Assembly (NCBI RefSeq): GCF_016598485.1
Contig: NZ_JAEMUW010000030.1
Coordinates: 1 to 54,425, forward strand
Length of the DNA: 54,425 nucleotides
DNA from: Micromonospora coerulea
GTDB taxonomy: Bacteria; Actinomycetota; Actinomycetes; Mycobacteriales; Micromonosporaceae
Direction: 5' to 3'
Position numbers and translations under genes: made by a program. The notes below the pieces were generated by a model that made no database searches, was not told where the DNA came from, and worked only from the letters and a program-made list of their open reading frames with translations. Positions 7,990-17,088 of the stretch are shown here, one piece after another. Positions within the stretch are counted from its first letter, which is position 1. Each line of letters begins with the position of its first letter.

Positions 7990-8761
7990 CGCCCTCTCGG
8001 TGCCGCCGCCGCTGCGGCGGGTTGGCCGGTGGAGGGTTGAACACCAGCAGGTCGGCATGGACGCGGTGGTGCGTGAGCGTCCACTGCTGCCCGGCCATCT
8101 CGTGGGCGAGGGCGAGGAGTTCTGCGTCGGTGACGTGGTAGACGAAGGTGTCGGCGTCGGTGTCGGCGGTGACCGCGACGATGTGCTGCAGATATCCCAG
8201 CCCGACGTTCGCCGCCCCGGCGGCGAGGGGACCGAAGTCCTCCGGCGTCGCGATTGTGCCGGCGGGGACCGCGACGATGAGCACGAGGCAACCGCCGGGG
8301 CGCAGCAGCCGGGCGCAGGCGGTCAGCAGGCACGCCAGGCGTTCCCGGTTCGTGGCGTCGTTGGCGTCGAGGGGCCAGGAGGCGACCAGCAGGCCGGTCG
8401 CCTGCGGGGAGCCAGTGGGGTCGGCCGGGTCGGTGAGGTCGTCACCGAACCAGGCGCTCACCTCCGGCACGTCGTCGTACTGCTGCTGCTCGTCAGACGG
8501 GTTGGGTTCGGCAGGTTCGCTGGCCGGGCCGATGAGGAGGTTGGGTCCGTCGGTGAACCGGCCGGGGTGGTGCCGGCGCCGCCCGGCGAGGCAGGCGGTG
8601 GTGAGGGCGTGGTCGTCGGTGCAGTCGACGACCGTGTCGCCGGGGCGGCTGTAGGCGGACACGAGGCGGTAGGCGAGGCGGGCGCCGACGGTGCGGCCTG
8701 CGTCGGCGGCGGTGCGGGCGGTGCGCCACACGGTGATCGGCACCGGCGGGTCGCCGGCCAC
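7973..8761 (-). CDS. Methyltransferase-like protein lacking catalytic motif IV, 5'-truncated copy
   Basis: About 262 residues, homologous throughout to 17785-18681. It has a class I methyltransferase layout: a motif I-like strand (DTVVDCTDDHALT) and LLTACARLLRPGGCLVLIV. Where an (S/N/D)PP(Y/F) motif IV would be expected it has SWPLDAND, so it is unlikely to be catalytic. Homology continues upstream in frame to about 8790 and then stops abruptly, and a TAA lies at 8799. The first 25-30 residues of the module 2 protein are thus missing. GTG 8761 is the first usable start. It overlaps the active methyltransferase by 17 bases. Confidence 0.65.
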   Translation of the reverse strand: MAGDPPVPITVWRTARTAADAGRTVGARLAYRLVSAYSRPGDTVVDCTDDHALTTACLAGRRRHHPGRFTDGPNLLIGPASEPAEPNPSDEQQQYDDVPEVSAWFGDDLTDPADPTGSPQATGLLVASWPLDANDATNRERLACLLTACARLLRPGGCLVLIVAVPAGTIATPEDFGPLAAGAANVGLGYLQHIVAVTADTDADTFVYHVTDAELLALAHEMAGQQWTLTHHRVHADLLVFNPPPANPPQRRRHREGGDRRG

Positions 8762-8790
8762 AAGATCGGTCTGGGTCGGGTCGGCGCCGG

Positions 8791-9222
8791 AGGTTGGTTA
8801 CGTCGTGGCCGTGGCTGTCGGTCAGGGTGGCCTGGCCGATGAGTTTCGACGGTCCGCCGGCGACGTAGGTGGCGTCAGCCCGGACCTGTACCTCGAACTT
8901 GCTGTCCTGTGGTTGGCCGTGATCGTCGGTGAAGTGGATCATGCAGATCCAGTCGGGGCCGGAACCCACGTCGGGGACGTCGGGCCGCCACGGTCGCAGG
9001 CCGTGGAAGCGCCGATGGTCTGCACGGTGATGCCGTGTTCGCCGAGCAGGTCGGCCCGCTGCACGTAGAGGTTGGCGAAGGCGGGCCCGACGGCCGGTTC
9101 GAGGCGCGTCTTGGTGATGTCGGGCTGGCCGCATCCGGTCAGTGCCCCGGAGGCAGCGACGGCGAGGCCTGCGGCCGTTCGGCCGGCACCAACGCCGTTG
9201 CCTGCCTTACGGCGATAGCTGG
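8791..9222 (-). pseudogene. Secreted lipoprotein relic
   Basis: Reading from about 9210 downward, one frame gives a lipoprotein signal ending in the lipobox ALTGC, followed by GQPDITKTRLEPAVGPAFANLYVQ and HGITVQTIGAS. After a one-base slip near 8985, the next frame gives DVGSGPDWICMIHFTDD, FEVQVRADATYVAGGPSKLIGQ and HGHDVTN. I recognise this as a common actinobacterial lipoprotein family of unknown function. It lacks a start codon in frame, contains a frameshift and loses its C terminus at the module 1 junction near 8790. Confidence 0.6.
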
Positions 9223-9825
9223 CTATCTCTTCCTGCTGCGGAGCAGCTCGATGATCATGGGCGCGATGGAGAGGAGGACGATGGCGATGAGGATGATTTC
9301 GATGTTCGCCTTCACGGCGTCGATTTGCCCGAGGAAGTAGCCGAGGACGGTGACGCCGGTGCCCCAGAGGGTGGCTCCGATGATGTTGTAGATGGTGAAG
9401 GTGCGATAGTTCATGCCGCTGACCCCGGCGATGATCGGGGTGAAGGTGCGCACGATGGGCACGAAGCGGGCCAGGACGATGGCCCGAGGCCCGTACTTCT
9501 CGAAGAAGTCGTGTGCTCTGCGGACGTTGTCTTGCTTGAACAGTCGGGAGTCAGGGCGGCGGAACAGGGCGGGTCCGGCCTTGCGGCCGAACAGGTATCC
9601 GACCTGGTCGCCGGCGATGGCCGCGGCGACGATCGCGGTGCAGACCAGCCACAGTGGTTGGGTGAGGTAGGTGTCGCTGGCCACCAACAGTCCGGTGGTG
9701 AACAGCAGTGAGTCGCCGGGGAAGAAGAACCCGATCAGCAGCCCGGATTCGGCGAAGACGATCGCGAGGATGCCGATGAGGCCGAAGGTGGTGATCAGGT
9801 AGTTCGGATCAAGCCAGTGAGGCAT
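9223..9825 (-). CDS. DedA/SNARE-associated (VTT domain) membrane protein
   Basis: A 200-residue integral membrane protein. Family hallmarks are visible: an early acidic residue and FFPGDSLL (re-entrant loop), GDQVGYLFGRKAG, and FEKYGPRAIVLARFVPIVRTFTPIIAG with conserved Arg and Pro residues. Several hydrophobic helices and an Arg-rich tail complete it. The ATG at 9825 begins MPHWLDPNYLI. DedA proteins are linked to undecaprenyl-phosphate or lipid flipping and membrane homeostasis. It overlaps none of the mobile genes and appears intact, so it may be part of the underlying chromosome. Confidence 0.9.
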   Translation of the reverse strand: MPHWLDPNYLITTFGLIGILAIVFAESGLLIGFFFPGDSLLFTTGLLVASDTYLTQPLWLVCTAIVAAAIAGDQVGYLFGRKAGPALFRRPDSRLFKQDNVRRAHDFFEKYGPRAIVLARFVPIVRTFTPIIAGVSGMNYRTFTIYNIIGATLWGTGVTVLGYFLGQIDAVKANIEIILIAIVLLSIAPMIIELLRSRKR

Positions 9826-9973
9826 CGGGACTGACAGCTCCGGTTTCGAGCAATGCTCAAGATCTGTGGATCGGTTCCGGGAGGAACGCGGAGGGCGCAG
9901 TACCTTCCCGAATGATCCCGTGATGGTCATCGAGTAGGCCGACGTTCGCAGCGTCGGTCGGGAAGGCACGCCC

Positions 9974-11144
9974 ATGCTCACCGTAGTCAATGCCGACGAT
10001 TCCACGCGAGACGGCTCCCTGCTGGACGAGATCGTCCGGGAGGGAGCGAGGCGCATGCTGGCCGCCGCACTGGAGGCGGAAGTCAACGCCTACATCACCG
10101 GCCGGGGCGATCGAGGTCAAGGCCCCGCGGGTGAATGACAAGCGGGTCGATGAGACCACCGGCGAGCGCAAGCGGTTCTCCTCGGCGATCCTGCCGCCGT
10201 GGTGCCGCAAGTCCCCGAAGATCGCCGAGGTGCTGCCGCTGCTCTACCTGCACGGCCTGTCTTCGGGCGACTTCGTTCCGGCGATGGAACAGTTCCTCGG
10301 CTCGGCGGCCGGGCTGTCCCCGGCCACGGTCACCCGGCTGACCGCCCAGTGGCAGGCCGACCACGCCGCGTTCCAGGACCGCGACCTGTCCGGCACCGAC
10401 TATGTCTACACGTGGGTCGACGGCATTCACCTGCGCATACGCCTGGAGGAGGCCAAGGCCGCTGTCCTGGTCGTCATCGGGGTCCGCGCGGACGGCACCA
10501 AGGAGCTCGTCGCGATGGCCGACGGTTACCGGGAGTCGTCCGAGTCGTGGGCCTCTCTGCTGCGGGACTGCGCGCGCCGGGGCATGCGCGCGCCCGTGCT
10601 CGCGGTCGGCGACGGCGCCCTCGGGTTCTGGAAGGCCCTGCGCGAGGTCTTCCCCGATACCCGCGAGCAGAGGTGCTGGGTTCACAAAACCGCCAATGTC
10701 CTGGACGCCCTGCCGAAGTCGGCCCAGCCGGCGGCGAAGAAGGCCCTGCAGGACATCTACAACGCCGAGGACCGCGACCACGCCGAGCAGGCCATCACAA
10801 CCTTCGCCAAGCTCTACGGCGCCAAGTTTCCCAAGGCCGTCACGAAGATCACCGACGGCCAGGACGTGTTACTGGAGTTCTACGACTACCCGGCCGAGCA
10901 CTGGATCCACCTGCGGACCACCAACCCGATCGAGTCGACCTTCTCCACCGTCCGCCTCCGCACCAAGGTCACCCGGGGCGCCGGCTCCCGCGCCGCGGCC
11001 CTCGCCATGGTGTTCAAGCTCGTCGAGTCGGCCCAGGCCCGCTGGCGCTCGGTCAACGGCGCCCACCTCGTTCCGCTCGTCCGCGCCGGAGCCCGCTTCG
11101 AACGCGGTCAACTCGTCGAGCGCCCCGAGGCGGTGGCCGCATGA
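9974..11144 (+). pseudogene. IS256-family (mutator type) transposase with internal deletion
   Basis: The N terminus at ATG 9974 (MLTVVNADDSTRDGSLLDEI) is in one frame up to about 10105. The remainder (EVKAPRVNDKRVDETTGERK onward) is in another. Compared with typical IS256 proteins, the VRNGYH-type block between these parts is missing, so a deletion of some tens of bases has shifted the frame. The rest is well kept: DGIH (first Asp), VGDGALGFW (second Asp), CWVHK and NPIESTFSTVRLRT (Glu). The element is probably dead, unless an internal start gives a product. The clear IS ends are not evident to me. Confidence 0.8.
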
Positions 11145-11557
11145 ACCGGCTGACGCGCGGGGCACTACTGCACCACGTCGAGATCTGGGTGCCCGATCTC
11201 GATCGCGCCCTCGCCTCACTCGGCTGGCTGCTGGAAACGCTGGGTTACGCCGTCTCCCAGAGCTGGGAGACCGGCCGCCGCTGGCTGCTGGGGCCAACCT
11301 ACGTCGTCCTGGAACAGTCCCCGGCCCTCACCGGCGACCGGCACGATCGCCGCCGACCCGGGCTCAACCACCTGGCATTCCATGTCGAGGACGACGCCGC
11401 CGTCGAGAAGCTGGTCATCGAGGCGACCCAGCACGGCTGGAGCCTGATGTTCCCCTACCTGCGCCCGTCTGCCGGCGGCTGTCACGTCTCTGTGATGGAG
11501 AAGGCGTTGCCGTCGGGGTCGCGGAAGGCGAACATCGGTGGTACGCCGGGCCATTGA
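11141..11557 (+). pseudogene. VOC/glyoxalase-family protein, 3'-truncated
   Basis: The ATG at 11141 overlaps the IS256 stop (ATGA). The protein begins like a standard vicinal-oxygen-chelate protein (LLHHVEIWVPDLDRALASLGWLL) and keeps LGPTYVVLEQSPALTGDRHD and GLNHLAFHVEDDA. At about 11475 the expected C-terminal metal-binding strand is replaced by sequence antisense to the next gene, so the frame reads through junk to 11557. The first part carries one metal-binding His. It is probably non-functional. Confidence 0.65.
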
Positions 11558-11856
11558 AGGATCTCATCGGTATCGACGCCGGCGGCGTTGAGGGCCGCGT
11601 GCGCGGCCGCTGCGTCGTCGGTGGTGAACCGGATAGTGATGGGGCCGCGGGTGACGTCTGCGGTGGCCTGCTCAAGCGTGACGACGACGTTGTCGCCGCC
11701 CGGTGCGAGCTCGATCCACCGTCCGGTCGGGATCGGCTCGTCGCGCAGTACCGTGAAGCCGAGCGTGTCGAGGTAGAACCGCAGCGCCTGTTCCTGGTCG
11801 TCGACCGGCACGCTGACCGTTCGGACACCCGTGATGACTGACTTCGGCGCGGTCAT
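11482..11856 (-). CDS. VOC family protein (glyoxalase/bleomycin-resistance fold)
   Basis: A complete 124-residue single-domain VOC protein. It has the N-terminal strand TVSVPVDDQEQALRFYLDTLGF, a central WIELAPGGDNVVV and the C-terminal PPMFAFRDPDGNAFSITE. Its start ATG overlaps the stop of the DUF1905 gene (ATGA at 11856-11853). It is the third gene of the ArsR-SRPBCC/DUF1905/VOC operon, a common actinobacterial trio. The substrate is unknown. Confidence 0.88.
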   Translation of the reverse strand: MTAPKSVITGVRTVSVPVDDQEQALRFYLDTLGFTVLRDEPIPTGRWIELAPGGDNVVVTLEQATADVTRGPITIRFTTDDAAAAHAALNAAGVDTDEILQWPGVPPMFAFRDPDGNAFSITET

Positions 11857-12155
11857 CGTGCGATCCGCTCGTCGAGGGTGACGGTGACGGTGTCGCCGGC
11901 CTGCTTGCCGATGCGGGTGCGGATGTCGGCGGTGAACGCGAGCTTGTGCGTGCCGTCGCCGAGCGCCATGAACGAGCCCTGGAACTGCTCGCCGTCGACG
12001 TGGCCGCGCACCTTCACCAGGCCACGGGTGCCGAAGAACTCGGCCGAACCCGGCATCACGACGTAGGTCCAGCCGCCCTTGCTGGGGCTCTTCCGCAGCT
12101 CCGAGGTGAACGTCTTGTCGAGCTTCGTGTCGGACTTGGCTTGCTGTGCGGTCAT
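11853..12155 (-). CDS. DUF1905 family protein
   Basis: A 100-residue protein starting MTAQQAKSDTKL. It has the small beta-barrel DUF1905 pattern GGWTYVVMPGSAEFFGTRG, VKVRGHVDGEQFQGSFMALG and IRTRIGKQAGDTVTVTLDERI. The ATG at 12155 overlaps the stop of the upstream regulator (ATGA) and has GGAGG about 9 bases upstream. Longer starts in the frame are not supported. The function is unknown; the family often accompanies SRPBCC and ArsR genes. Confidence 0.88.
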   Translation of the reverse strand: MTAQQAKSDTKLDKTFTSELRKSPSKGGWTYVVMPGSAEFFGTRGLVKVRGHVDGEQFQGSFMALGDGTHKLAFTADIRTRIGKQAGDTVTVTLDERIAR

Positions 12156-12916
12156 GATGTTTCGCCTCCGTACATGAGCGAGCCTGGCGTGGTGAGTTCC
12201 CGGCCCGTTTCGAGCCAGGTCTTGAGCCCGGAGAGGATCATCGGCCAACCGCCGTAGAGATGCGCGTCGGCGTCGGCGGCGAGTTGGTCGTGCCGGACGA
12301 CGAGCTTGCAGCTGTCGCCGACCTGCTCGATCTCCCAGGTCACCCGGCTGGTACCCTGGCGGGCGATGTCGTCGTCCCAGATGGCGCGGTATGTCTGCAC
12401 GAGCCGTCGGGGCGGGTCGACCTCGAGGTTGTCCCCTTCGATCAATCCGCCAGGCACGCCGTCATGCGTGACCCTGTACGCGGATCCCGTGGCCCAGTCG
12501 GATTCCACGCGGGAACCGAACTGGAACCGCGCCCGCGTCTCGGGATCGGTGATCGCCTGCCACAGCCGCTGCGGCGTGGTGCGGATGTAGATCTCGAACA
12601 CCTTCTCCACGCTTGTCTCCAGATCTCGTTTCAGGTCGACGAGGCCGGCGGCCCACGTCTCGGTGTATTTGCTGACCCAGCGGTCGTGGATGAGACGGAT
12701 CGGAACGGGGTTCAGGAAGTGCAGCTTCTCCCTGCCCCGCCGGTCCGACATGACCACGCCGGCCTCCTCGAGCAGACGAAGGTGCTTCGCTACGGCGACC
12801 CTTGTCATCGCGAACCTGTTCGCCAGCGCGTTCAGCGACTGCCCGTCCTGCCGGAACAGCTCGTCGAGCAGCTCCCGGCGCGTCGGATCCGCCAGCGCCC
12901 TGAACACCTCTTCCAC
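12152..12916 (-). CDS. ArsR-type regulator fused to SRPBCC (AHSA1-like) domain
   Basis: A 254-residue fusion. Residues 1-90 form an ArsR winged helix (FRALADPTRRELLDELFRQ, MTRVAVAKHLRLLEEAGVV, DRRGREKLHFLNP). Residues 105-250 form an AHSA1-type SRPBCC ligand-binding domain (EIYIRTTPQRLWQAITDPE, SYRVTHDG-like core, WPMILSGLKTWLETG). It lacks the Cys metal sites of classic ArsR sensors, so it may sense a hydrophobic ligand through the SRPBCC part. It is the first gene of the operon and probably self-regulating. Confidence 0.9.
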   Translation of the reverse strand: MEEVFRALADPTRRELLDELFRQDGQSLNALANRFAMTRVAVAKHLRLLEEAGVVMSDRRGREKLHFLNPVPIRLIHDRWVSKYTETWAAGLVDLKRDLETSVEKVFEIYIRTTPQRLWQAITDPETRARFQFGSRVESDWATGSAYRVTHDGVPGGLIEGDNLEVDPPRRLVQTYRAIWDDDIARQGTSRVTWEIEQVGDSCKLVVRHDQLAADADAHLYGGWPMILSGLKTWLETGRELTTPGSLMYGGETS

Positions 12917-13101
12917 ACATCCGACTATAGGAAACCAGATGGTTTCATGTCAAGGCTAGCGAGGCGCGCGCCGACGGGTTGCGAAGCAGCGGAACGGCCC
13001 ACGGCCCCGGACAGCCGGACCTGTTCCGCCGGTGCCTCCATCTGGCACAACTGGACCACAGGCGCCCTCGTCAAGCGATCCCTGATCGCCTGCAACGACT
13101 A

Positions 13102-13987
13102 AGGGATGTCTCGTAACCCCGGCGTCTGTCTGTTGAGGACGGTGAGGCAGGATGCCTGGGTGCAGGTGATCACCGCAGCCCACTCGGAGTGGATCTTCCC
13201 GTTCACCGGGCTGCAGCCCGCCCAGTTCCGCAAGCTGGTCCGGCTGGTCGCCGAGCGTGGCGGTGACGGCACCGCCGACGGCCGGCCGGGCCGGCAATGG
13301 GCCCTGGACCTCGCCGACCGGGTGCTGCTGGTGGCCACCTACTGGCGCACGAACCTGACGATGCGCCAGATCGGCCCGCTGTTCGGGGTGTCGCACTGCG
13401 CGGCGCACCGGGTCATCGACACCCTCGCACCCCTGCTGGCCCTGGCGCCGGTGCGCAAACGACCGGTCGAGCAGATCGCGATCGTCGACGGCACCCTGAT
13501 CCCCACCCGCGATCACCGCCTGGCCGCCCGGAGCAAGAACTACCGGTACTCGACGAACCTGCAGGTCGCCATCGACGCCAATACCCGCCTGGTCATCGCC
13601 GTCGGCGACCCGCAGCCGGGCAACCGCAACGACACGATCGTCTACCGCAGCTCAGGCATCCAGGAGAAGCTGGCCGGGCGGCCGGTGATGGCCGACGGCG
13701 GCTACCGGGGCAACCCCGAGGTGATCATGCCGTACCGCAAACCCTCCGACGGCAGTGCGCTGCCGGACTGAGCAAGCCCTCAACGTCGAGCACCGAACCG
13801 TCCGAGCAGGGGTCGAACACGCTCTGGCCAGGATGAAGTGCTTCAAGATCCTCCGCGACTACCGCCGCGCCGCCCACACATTGGCCGACGCCGCTTCCGG
13901 CATCGCCAACCTCCACAACATCATCCTCGCCGGCTGACCGCCGGCCCGGCCCCAGGCAACGCCTTCACCCAGTTACGAGACGTCCCT
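13102..13987. mobile_element. IS5-family insertion sequence with intact ends
   Basis: The element is 886 bp and is bounded by 16-base inverted repeats AGGGATGTCTCGTAAC (13102-13117) and its complement at 13972-13987, with one mismatch. A TA dinucleotide lies on both sides (13100-13101 and 13988-13989), consistent with the short target duplication of IS5 subgroups. It carries one transposase frame that is broken near 13771. Confidence 0.85.
13106..13937 (+). pseudogene. IS5-family transposase, frameshifted near the C terminus
   Basis: The first frame has the N-terminal HTH (MRQIGPLFGVSHCAAHRVID), the first catalytic Asp in IAIVDGTLIPTRD and the second Asp in VMADGGYRGN. After DGSALPD it meets a TGA at 13771. 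The C-terminal part (VEHRTVRAGVEHALARMKCFKILRDYRR, with the Glu) is in the next frame. Comparison with the related relic at 53718 suggests two bases were lost. The start is uncertain; GTG codons near 13161 are more natural than the ATG inside the inverted repeat. Confidence 0.75.
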
Positions 13988-14069
13988 TAGCCAGGGCGTC
14001 CGCTCGGCGGCAGTGAGCGGATGGTGCATCGAAACCGCCCCTTCGGACTTCAAACCCGCGGTTCGGTGG

Positions 14070-15062
14070 TCATGCCAATGTCGGATTGGCTTGGAGCCGG
14101 CTCTGCAGCCAGCGCAGCGACGCCTGCCCGAGGGCGATGACCATGCCGAGCCAGTTGTGGTCCACGGCCGGCCCGACGACCGTTGCCAGCCGTATGAGGA
14201 TACCGGCATGCATCGCCAGGAATACGTTGATCTGATTCGGGTCGAGGTGGCGGGTAAGTGGATGCGTGTCGGCGAATGGCTCCGGGTCGACGCCGCTCAA
14301 CGCCGCACTCGATATCAGTGTCAGAACGTCGCAGTGGGCGGCGCCGATCCATGCATGGGGCCAGTCGATGAAGAACACGCGATCCGGGGAGAGCATGATG
14401 TTGAACGGGTACAGATCGCCATGCAGCAACGTCTCGCCTGCGAGCGCCTGCCCTGCCTGCTCCTCAAGCCCAACCAGTTTGTCGAGGTGGCGGGCGGCCC
14501 ACGGCGACAGCGACTGAAGCCTGCTGGTCGCGCCCTCGCTGGCCAGGGCGAGCCAGCCGCCGAGCCGCGGCGAGCCCAGGATGGACCTGTCGACCGGTGA
14601 AGGGGTCAGCGCCATCGCCAGGTCCGTGGCCGCGGTGAGCACCCGCTCGAATTCGTCGCGCCGCCAGGGCTGGGCCGGCAGGGCGCCGTCGATCTCCTCG
14701 AACAGCAGAGCCACCCAGTTACCGTCGTCGTAGCCAGCCAACAGTCGAGGGACCGGCGCCTCGGCTGGCAGCCGCTGTGAAATGGCGATCTCCCTCTGGT
14801 GGAACCGCGCCACCGCGGGGGCGACCAGCGAACTCGCTGCCTTGACGAACGCCCGCCGGCCGTCGGCCAGGCGCACCCGAGCCGCCAGCGCTTCCGAGAA
14901 GCCACCTGGCTGGCTGGTCGCAACGACCACCCTGCTGCCAAGCAACTCCTCGATCGACGCGACTACTTCCGCCGGTACCTGTGCCCAGGTGATGCGCCGG
15001 CCTCCGGTTGCCGGCGGCATAACACGCACCGCATCCCGGCCTTGGGTTGAATCCCATGTCAT
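14070..15062 (-). CDS. Aminoglycoside phosphotransferase (APH)-family kinase-like protein
   Basis: A 330-residue protein with the protein-kinase-like APH fold. Visible motifs are a nucleotide-loop region (SQPGGFSEALAARVRLADG), AFVKAAS (lysine), the catalytic loop LLHGDLYPFNIML (HGD....N) and VFFIDWPHAWIGAAHCDV (metal-binding Asp). The C-terminal helical part (HLDPNQINVFLAMHAGILI) matches stand-alone actinobacterial APH proteins. Many of these have unknown small-molecule substrates, so I would not assign resistance. ATG 15062 has a weak GAGAG ribosome site. Confidence 0.85.
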   Translation of the reverse strand: MTWDSTQGRDAVRVMPPATGGRRITWAQVPAEVVASIEELLGSRVVVATSQPGGFSEALAARVRLADGRRAFVKAASSLVAPAVARFHQREIAISQRLPAEAPVPRLLAGYDDGNWVALLFEEIDGALPAQPWRRDEFERVLTAATDLAMALTPSPVDRSILGSPRLGGWLALASEGATSRLQSLSPWAARHLDKLVGLEEQAGQALAGETLLHGDLYPFNIMLSPDRVFFIDWPHAWIGAAHCDVLTLISSAALSGVDPEPFADTHPLTRHLDPNQINVFLAMHAGILIRLATVVGPAVDHNWLGMVIALGQASLRWLQSRLQANPTLA

Positions 15063-15115
15063 GGCGGTCTCTCAATTCGGCACGACGCGCGAACTGCGGT
15101 ATGACGCTACGCCGC

Positions 15116-15670
15116 TCACGGCAGCCGGGCCGGTCGATCGACAACCTGCTGAACCGCGGCCACGCGAACCGGAAGCGGAGCCGCCGGAACTTCGAAGAGG
15201 TCGAATCCGACCTCGCGGTAGGTCAGTTCATGGACTTTCTCGAAGGCGAGCGAGTCCTCGAAGGTGATACGACGAGCGGCGGTGGCCTGGATGAAGCCCT
15301 GATGTCGTACGAAGAAGGCCGTCCGCTCATACCACCGCTCAGCCACCATGCGTTCGATCGTTTCGAACAGGTGAGACGGTGCTGTCAGGTCGAGGTAGCG
15401 GCACAGGGCCAACGTGCAGACCGGAGAACGGTCGAAGAAAACGACGCCGCGTGGGTCCGCCTCGGACGCAAGCTGTCTCTTTCGCTGAAGATCCAGCACT
15501 CGGTCGGCGAAGCCGGCATCTCGCCACGGCTCTGGCTGGCCGAGCGCCTGCTGGAGCGCGATGACGTCCGTCGCGGCCTCCTCGACGACGCTATGGCCGT
15601 CGATCTCTAGCTGGCGCAGTATGGCCGTCTTACCGGAGCCCGGGGCGCCGGTGAGGATGTACGCAGGCAT
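15116..15670 (-). CDS. AAA_28-type small P-loop ATPase/kinase
   Basis: A 184-residue protein. The P-loop is at the start (AYILTGAPGSGKTAILRQLE), followed by VVEEAATDVIALQQ and a hydrophobic strand ending in Asp-Arg (VVFFDRSPVCTLALCRYL). FFVRHQGFIQATAARRITFEDSL then resembles the lid region. This is the AAA_28 or nicotinamide-riboside-kinase-like family. The start at 15670 has a strong AGGAGG. It lies 53 bases before the APH-like gene on the same strand, so the two may form an operon. Confidence 0.85.
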   Translation of the reverse strand: MPAYILTGAPGSGKTAILRQLEIDGHSVVEEAATDVIALQQALGQPEPWRDAGFADRVLDLQRKRQLASEADPRGVVFFDRSPVCTLALCRYLDLTAPSHLFETIERMVAERWYERTAFFVRHQGFIQATAARRITFEDSLAFEKVHELTYREVGFDLFEVPAAPLPVRVAAVQQVVDRPARLP

Positions 15671-16064
15671 GGTCCCTCCTATGAGATACGACGGGCAGAA
15701 GGCAACCGCACGATCCCGGGTCGATCCGGCACGCAAGGGCGAAGCGCGTTGCGGCCAGCCACAAGAATGCCGAGAGCTGGGCTCCATCGGCGCGGTGCCA
15801 ACGGAAAGGCTATCCGAGCAACAGCACCCTGTCATCGGCAAAAGCGGATGCGCCGCCATGCCGAGGCGCGTCTGCTTCGTCGCGGAACGTCACGACGGCC
15901 ACCGACTACCCATGGGTCCCGCTGAGGCACCGCTGGTCGGCTCGGGGAGCGGTTGGAGGTGGAAACTGCTCGCTCTCATCTCAGCGTCCGTCTACACGAC
16001 GCTGTGCATGTTCATCTGTACCTGGCCGGGCACGTTGGCTCGTACGTCGGCGATGACAGCAGTG
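15671..16064. other. Intergenic stretch, no gene seen
   Basis: No ORF here has convincing coding features or a ribosome site, and I see no transposase motif. It should contain the promoter for the P-loop ATPase gene and the end of module 2. Confidence 0.5.
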
Positions 16065-16095
16065 GCGGGGTCCGACGGTCATGGTCGGACCCCGC
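16065..16095 (-). terminator. Perfect 12-bp hairpin after sigma-like gene
   Basis: Arms 16065-16076 and 16084-16095 (GCGGGGTCCGAC and its complement) are perfectly paired around a 7-base loop. It starts 19 bases beyond the stop of the minus-strand gene at 16115. A factor-independent type terminator is likely, without a T-tract. Confidence 0.65.
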
Positions 16096-16114
16096 CTCAC
16101 GGATGTGGTGCAGG

Positions 16115-16984
16115 TTAGGCAGCGGCGGCTGCCGGGGACGCCGTCCGCCTGGGTCGGGTGGTGATGCGGCCGGTGCGGGTCCGGATGCGGTGCACGGACT
16201 GGTTCTGCAGGTACTCGCGGGTCTTGGGGGACACGACGCTGGTGAGCAGTCCCTTGGCCAGGGCGTCGGCGAGGCGTTCGTCGATGCCGTTCATCCGCTT
16301 GCGTAGCGCGTCGACGGTGATGCCCAGACGCGCGGCGATGGGCTCGATCGCCCGCTTTCCGAGCCGCAGGTCGATGTAGGGGTCCAGGTCGGTGTGCTCG
16401 AGTAGGCCGAGGCGGGCGGCGCGGCGGACGAGCAGGTCGGGGTGGCCGTAGGGGACGTGCGGGATGCGGGGGCCGGTGAGGTGCTCCACGTGCTCCACGG
16501 GCACCGCGGTGCCTGTGCGGCGCAGCAGTTCGTGTCCGGCCCGCCAGCTGGCCATGCACAGCGCCGCGTGCGGCGCGGGCTTGGCCAGATCGACGCGGTC
16601 GCGCAGAGCGGTGAGGAACCCGGTGAGGATCTCCGCGTCGAGGTCGGCGGCGTCACCGGACCAACCGGCGTGCAGTCGACCGGCGTGGCGGCGCAGCGCG
16701 GGCATCGCCATCGCCACCGCCGCGATGACCCAGGACGGTCCGTCCAGGCGGGCGCGGCGGACCAGGTCCCGCCACACCGCGTCACGCGCGGTGTAGGCGC
16801 GGGGTTGGCGCAGCAGCCAATCCCGCAGCGCAGGAAGTGTCATGACCCCGCCCGGCAAGCCGGTGTCAGGGCCGAGGGTGTCCAGGTCGAGTGTCATCGG
16901 GTCGGGGCCGGTGGTCAGCGCCGCGAAAGCGGCGTCGACGGCGTCCAGCGGCGAGTCGGGCCAGTCCGGGTTGGACACGGTCAT
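16115..16984 (-). CDS. Helical sigma-factor-like/HTH protein of module 2
   Basis: A 289-residue protein. The mid-part (about residues 60-150) is helical and recalls sigma-70 region 2 (DAVWRDLVRRARLDGPSWVIAAVAM, DLDAEILTGFLTALRDRV). The C-terminal part has a clear helix-turn-helix (AIEPIAARLGITVDALRKRMNGIDERL), like sigma region 4. An Arg/Thr/Ala-rich tail follows. ATG 16984 has AGGGAG 9 bases upstream. It is transcribed away from the iteron-like field at 17089-17750 and is therefore a candidate to bind it or be controlled from it. The sigma assignment is by appearance only. Confidence 0.6.
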   Translation of the reverse strand: MTVSNPDWPDSPLDAVDAAFAALTTGPDPMTLDLDTLGPDTGLPGGVMTLPALRDWLLRQPRAYTARDAVWRDLVRRARLDGPSWVIAAVAMAMPALRRHAGRLHAGWSGDAADLDAEILTGFLTALRDRVDLAKPAPHAALCMASWRAGHELLRRTGTAVPVEHVEHLTGPRIPHVPYGHPDLLVRRAARLGLLEHTDLDPYIDLRLGKRAIEPIAARLGITVDALRKRMNGIDERLADALAKGLLTSVVSPKTREYLQNQSVHRIRTRTGRITTRPRRTASPAAAAA

Positions 16985-17088
16985 GTCCACACACTCCCTA
17001 TAGAAGAAGGTCGTCGATGACGCGCCGAGGTGGTGCCACCCCCCCCGGCGCGGAAGACATCGATTGCGCCACGGCGACCTCGCAGACC

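Noticed and set aside
13106..13937. Programmed frameshift in the IS5 transposase
   Set aside because: The break lies near the C terminus rather than at the usual site, no slippery sequence is evident, and comparison with the 53718 relic suggests a 2-base loss.
14070..15062. Aminoglycoside resistance gene
   Set aside because: The HGD and DxW motifs support the APH fold, but stand-alone actinobacterial members mostly have unknown substrates and nothing here points to an antibiotic.
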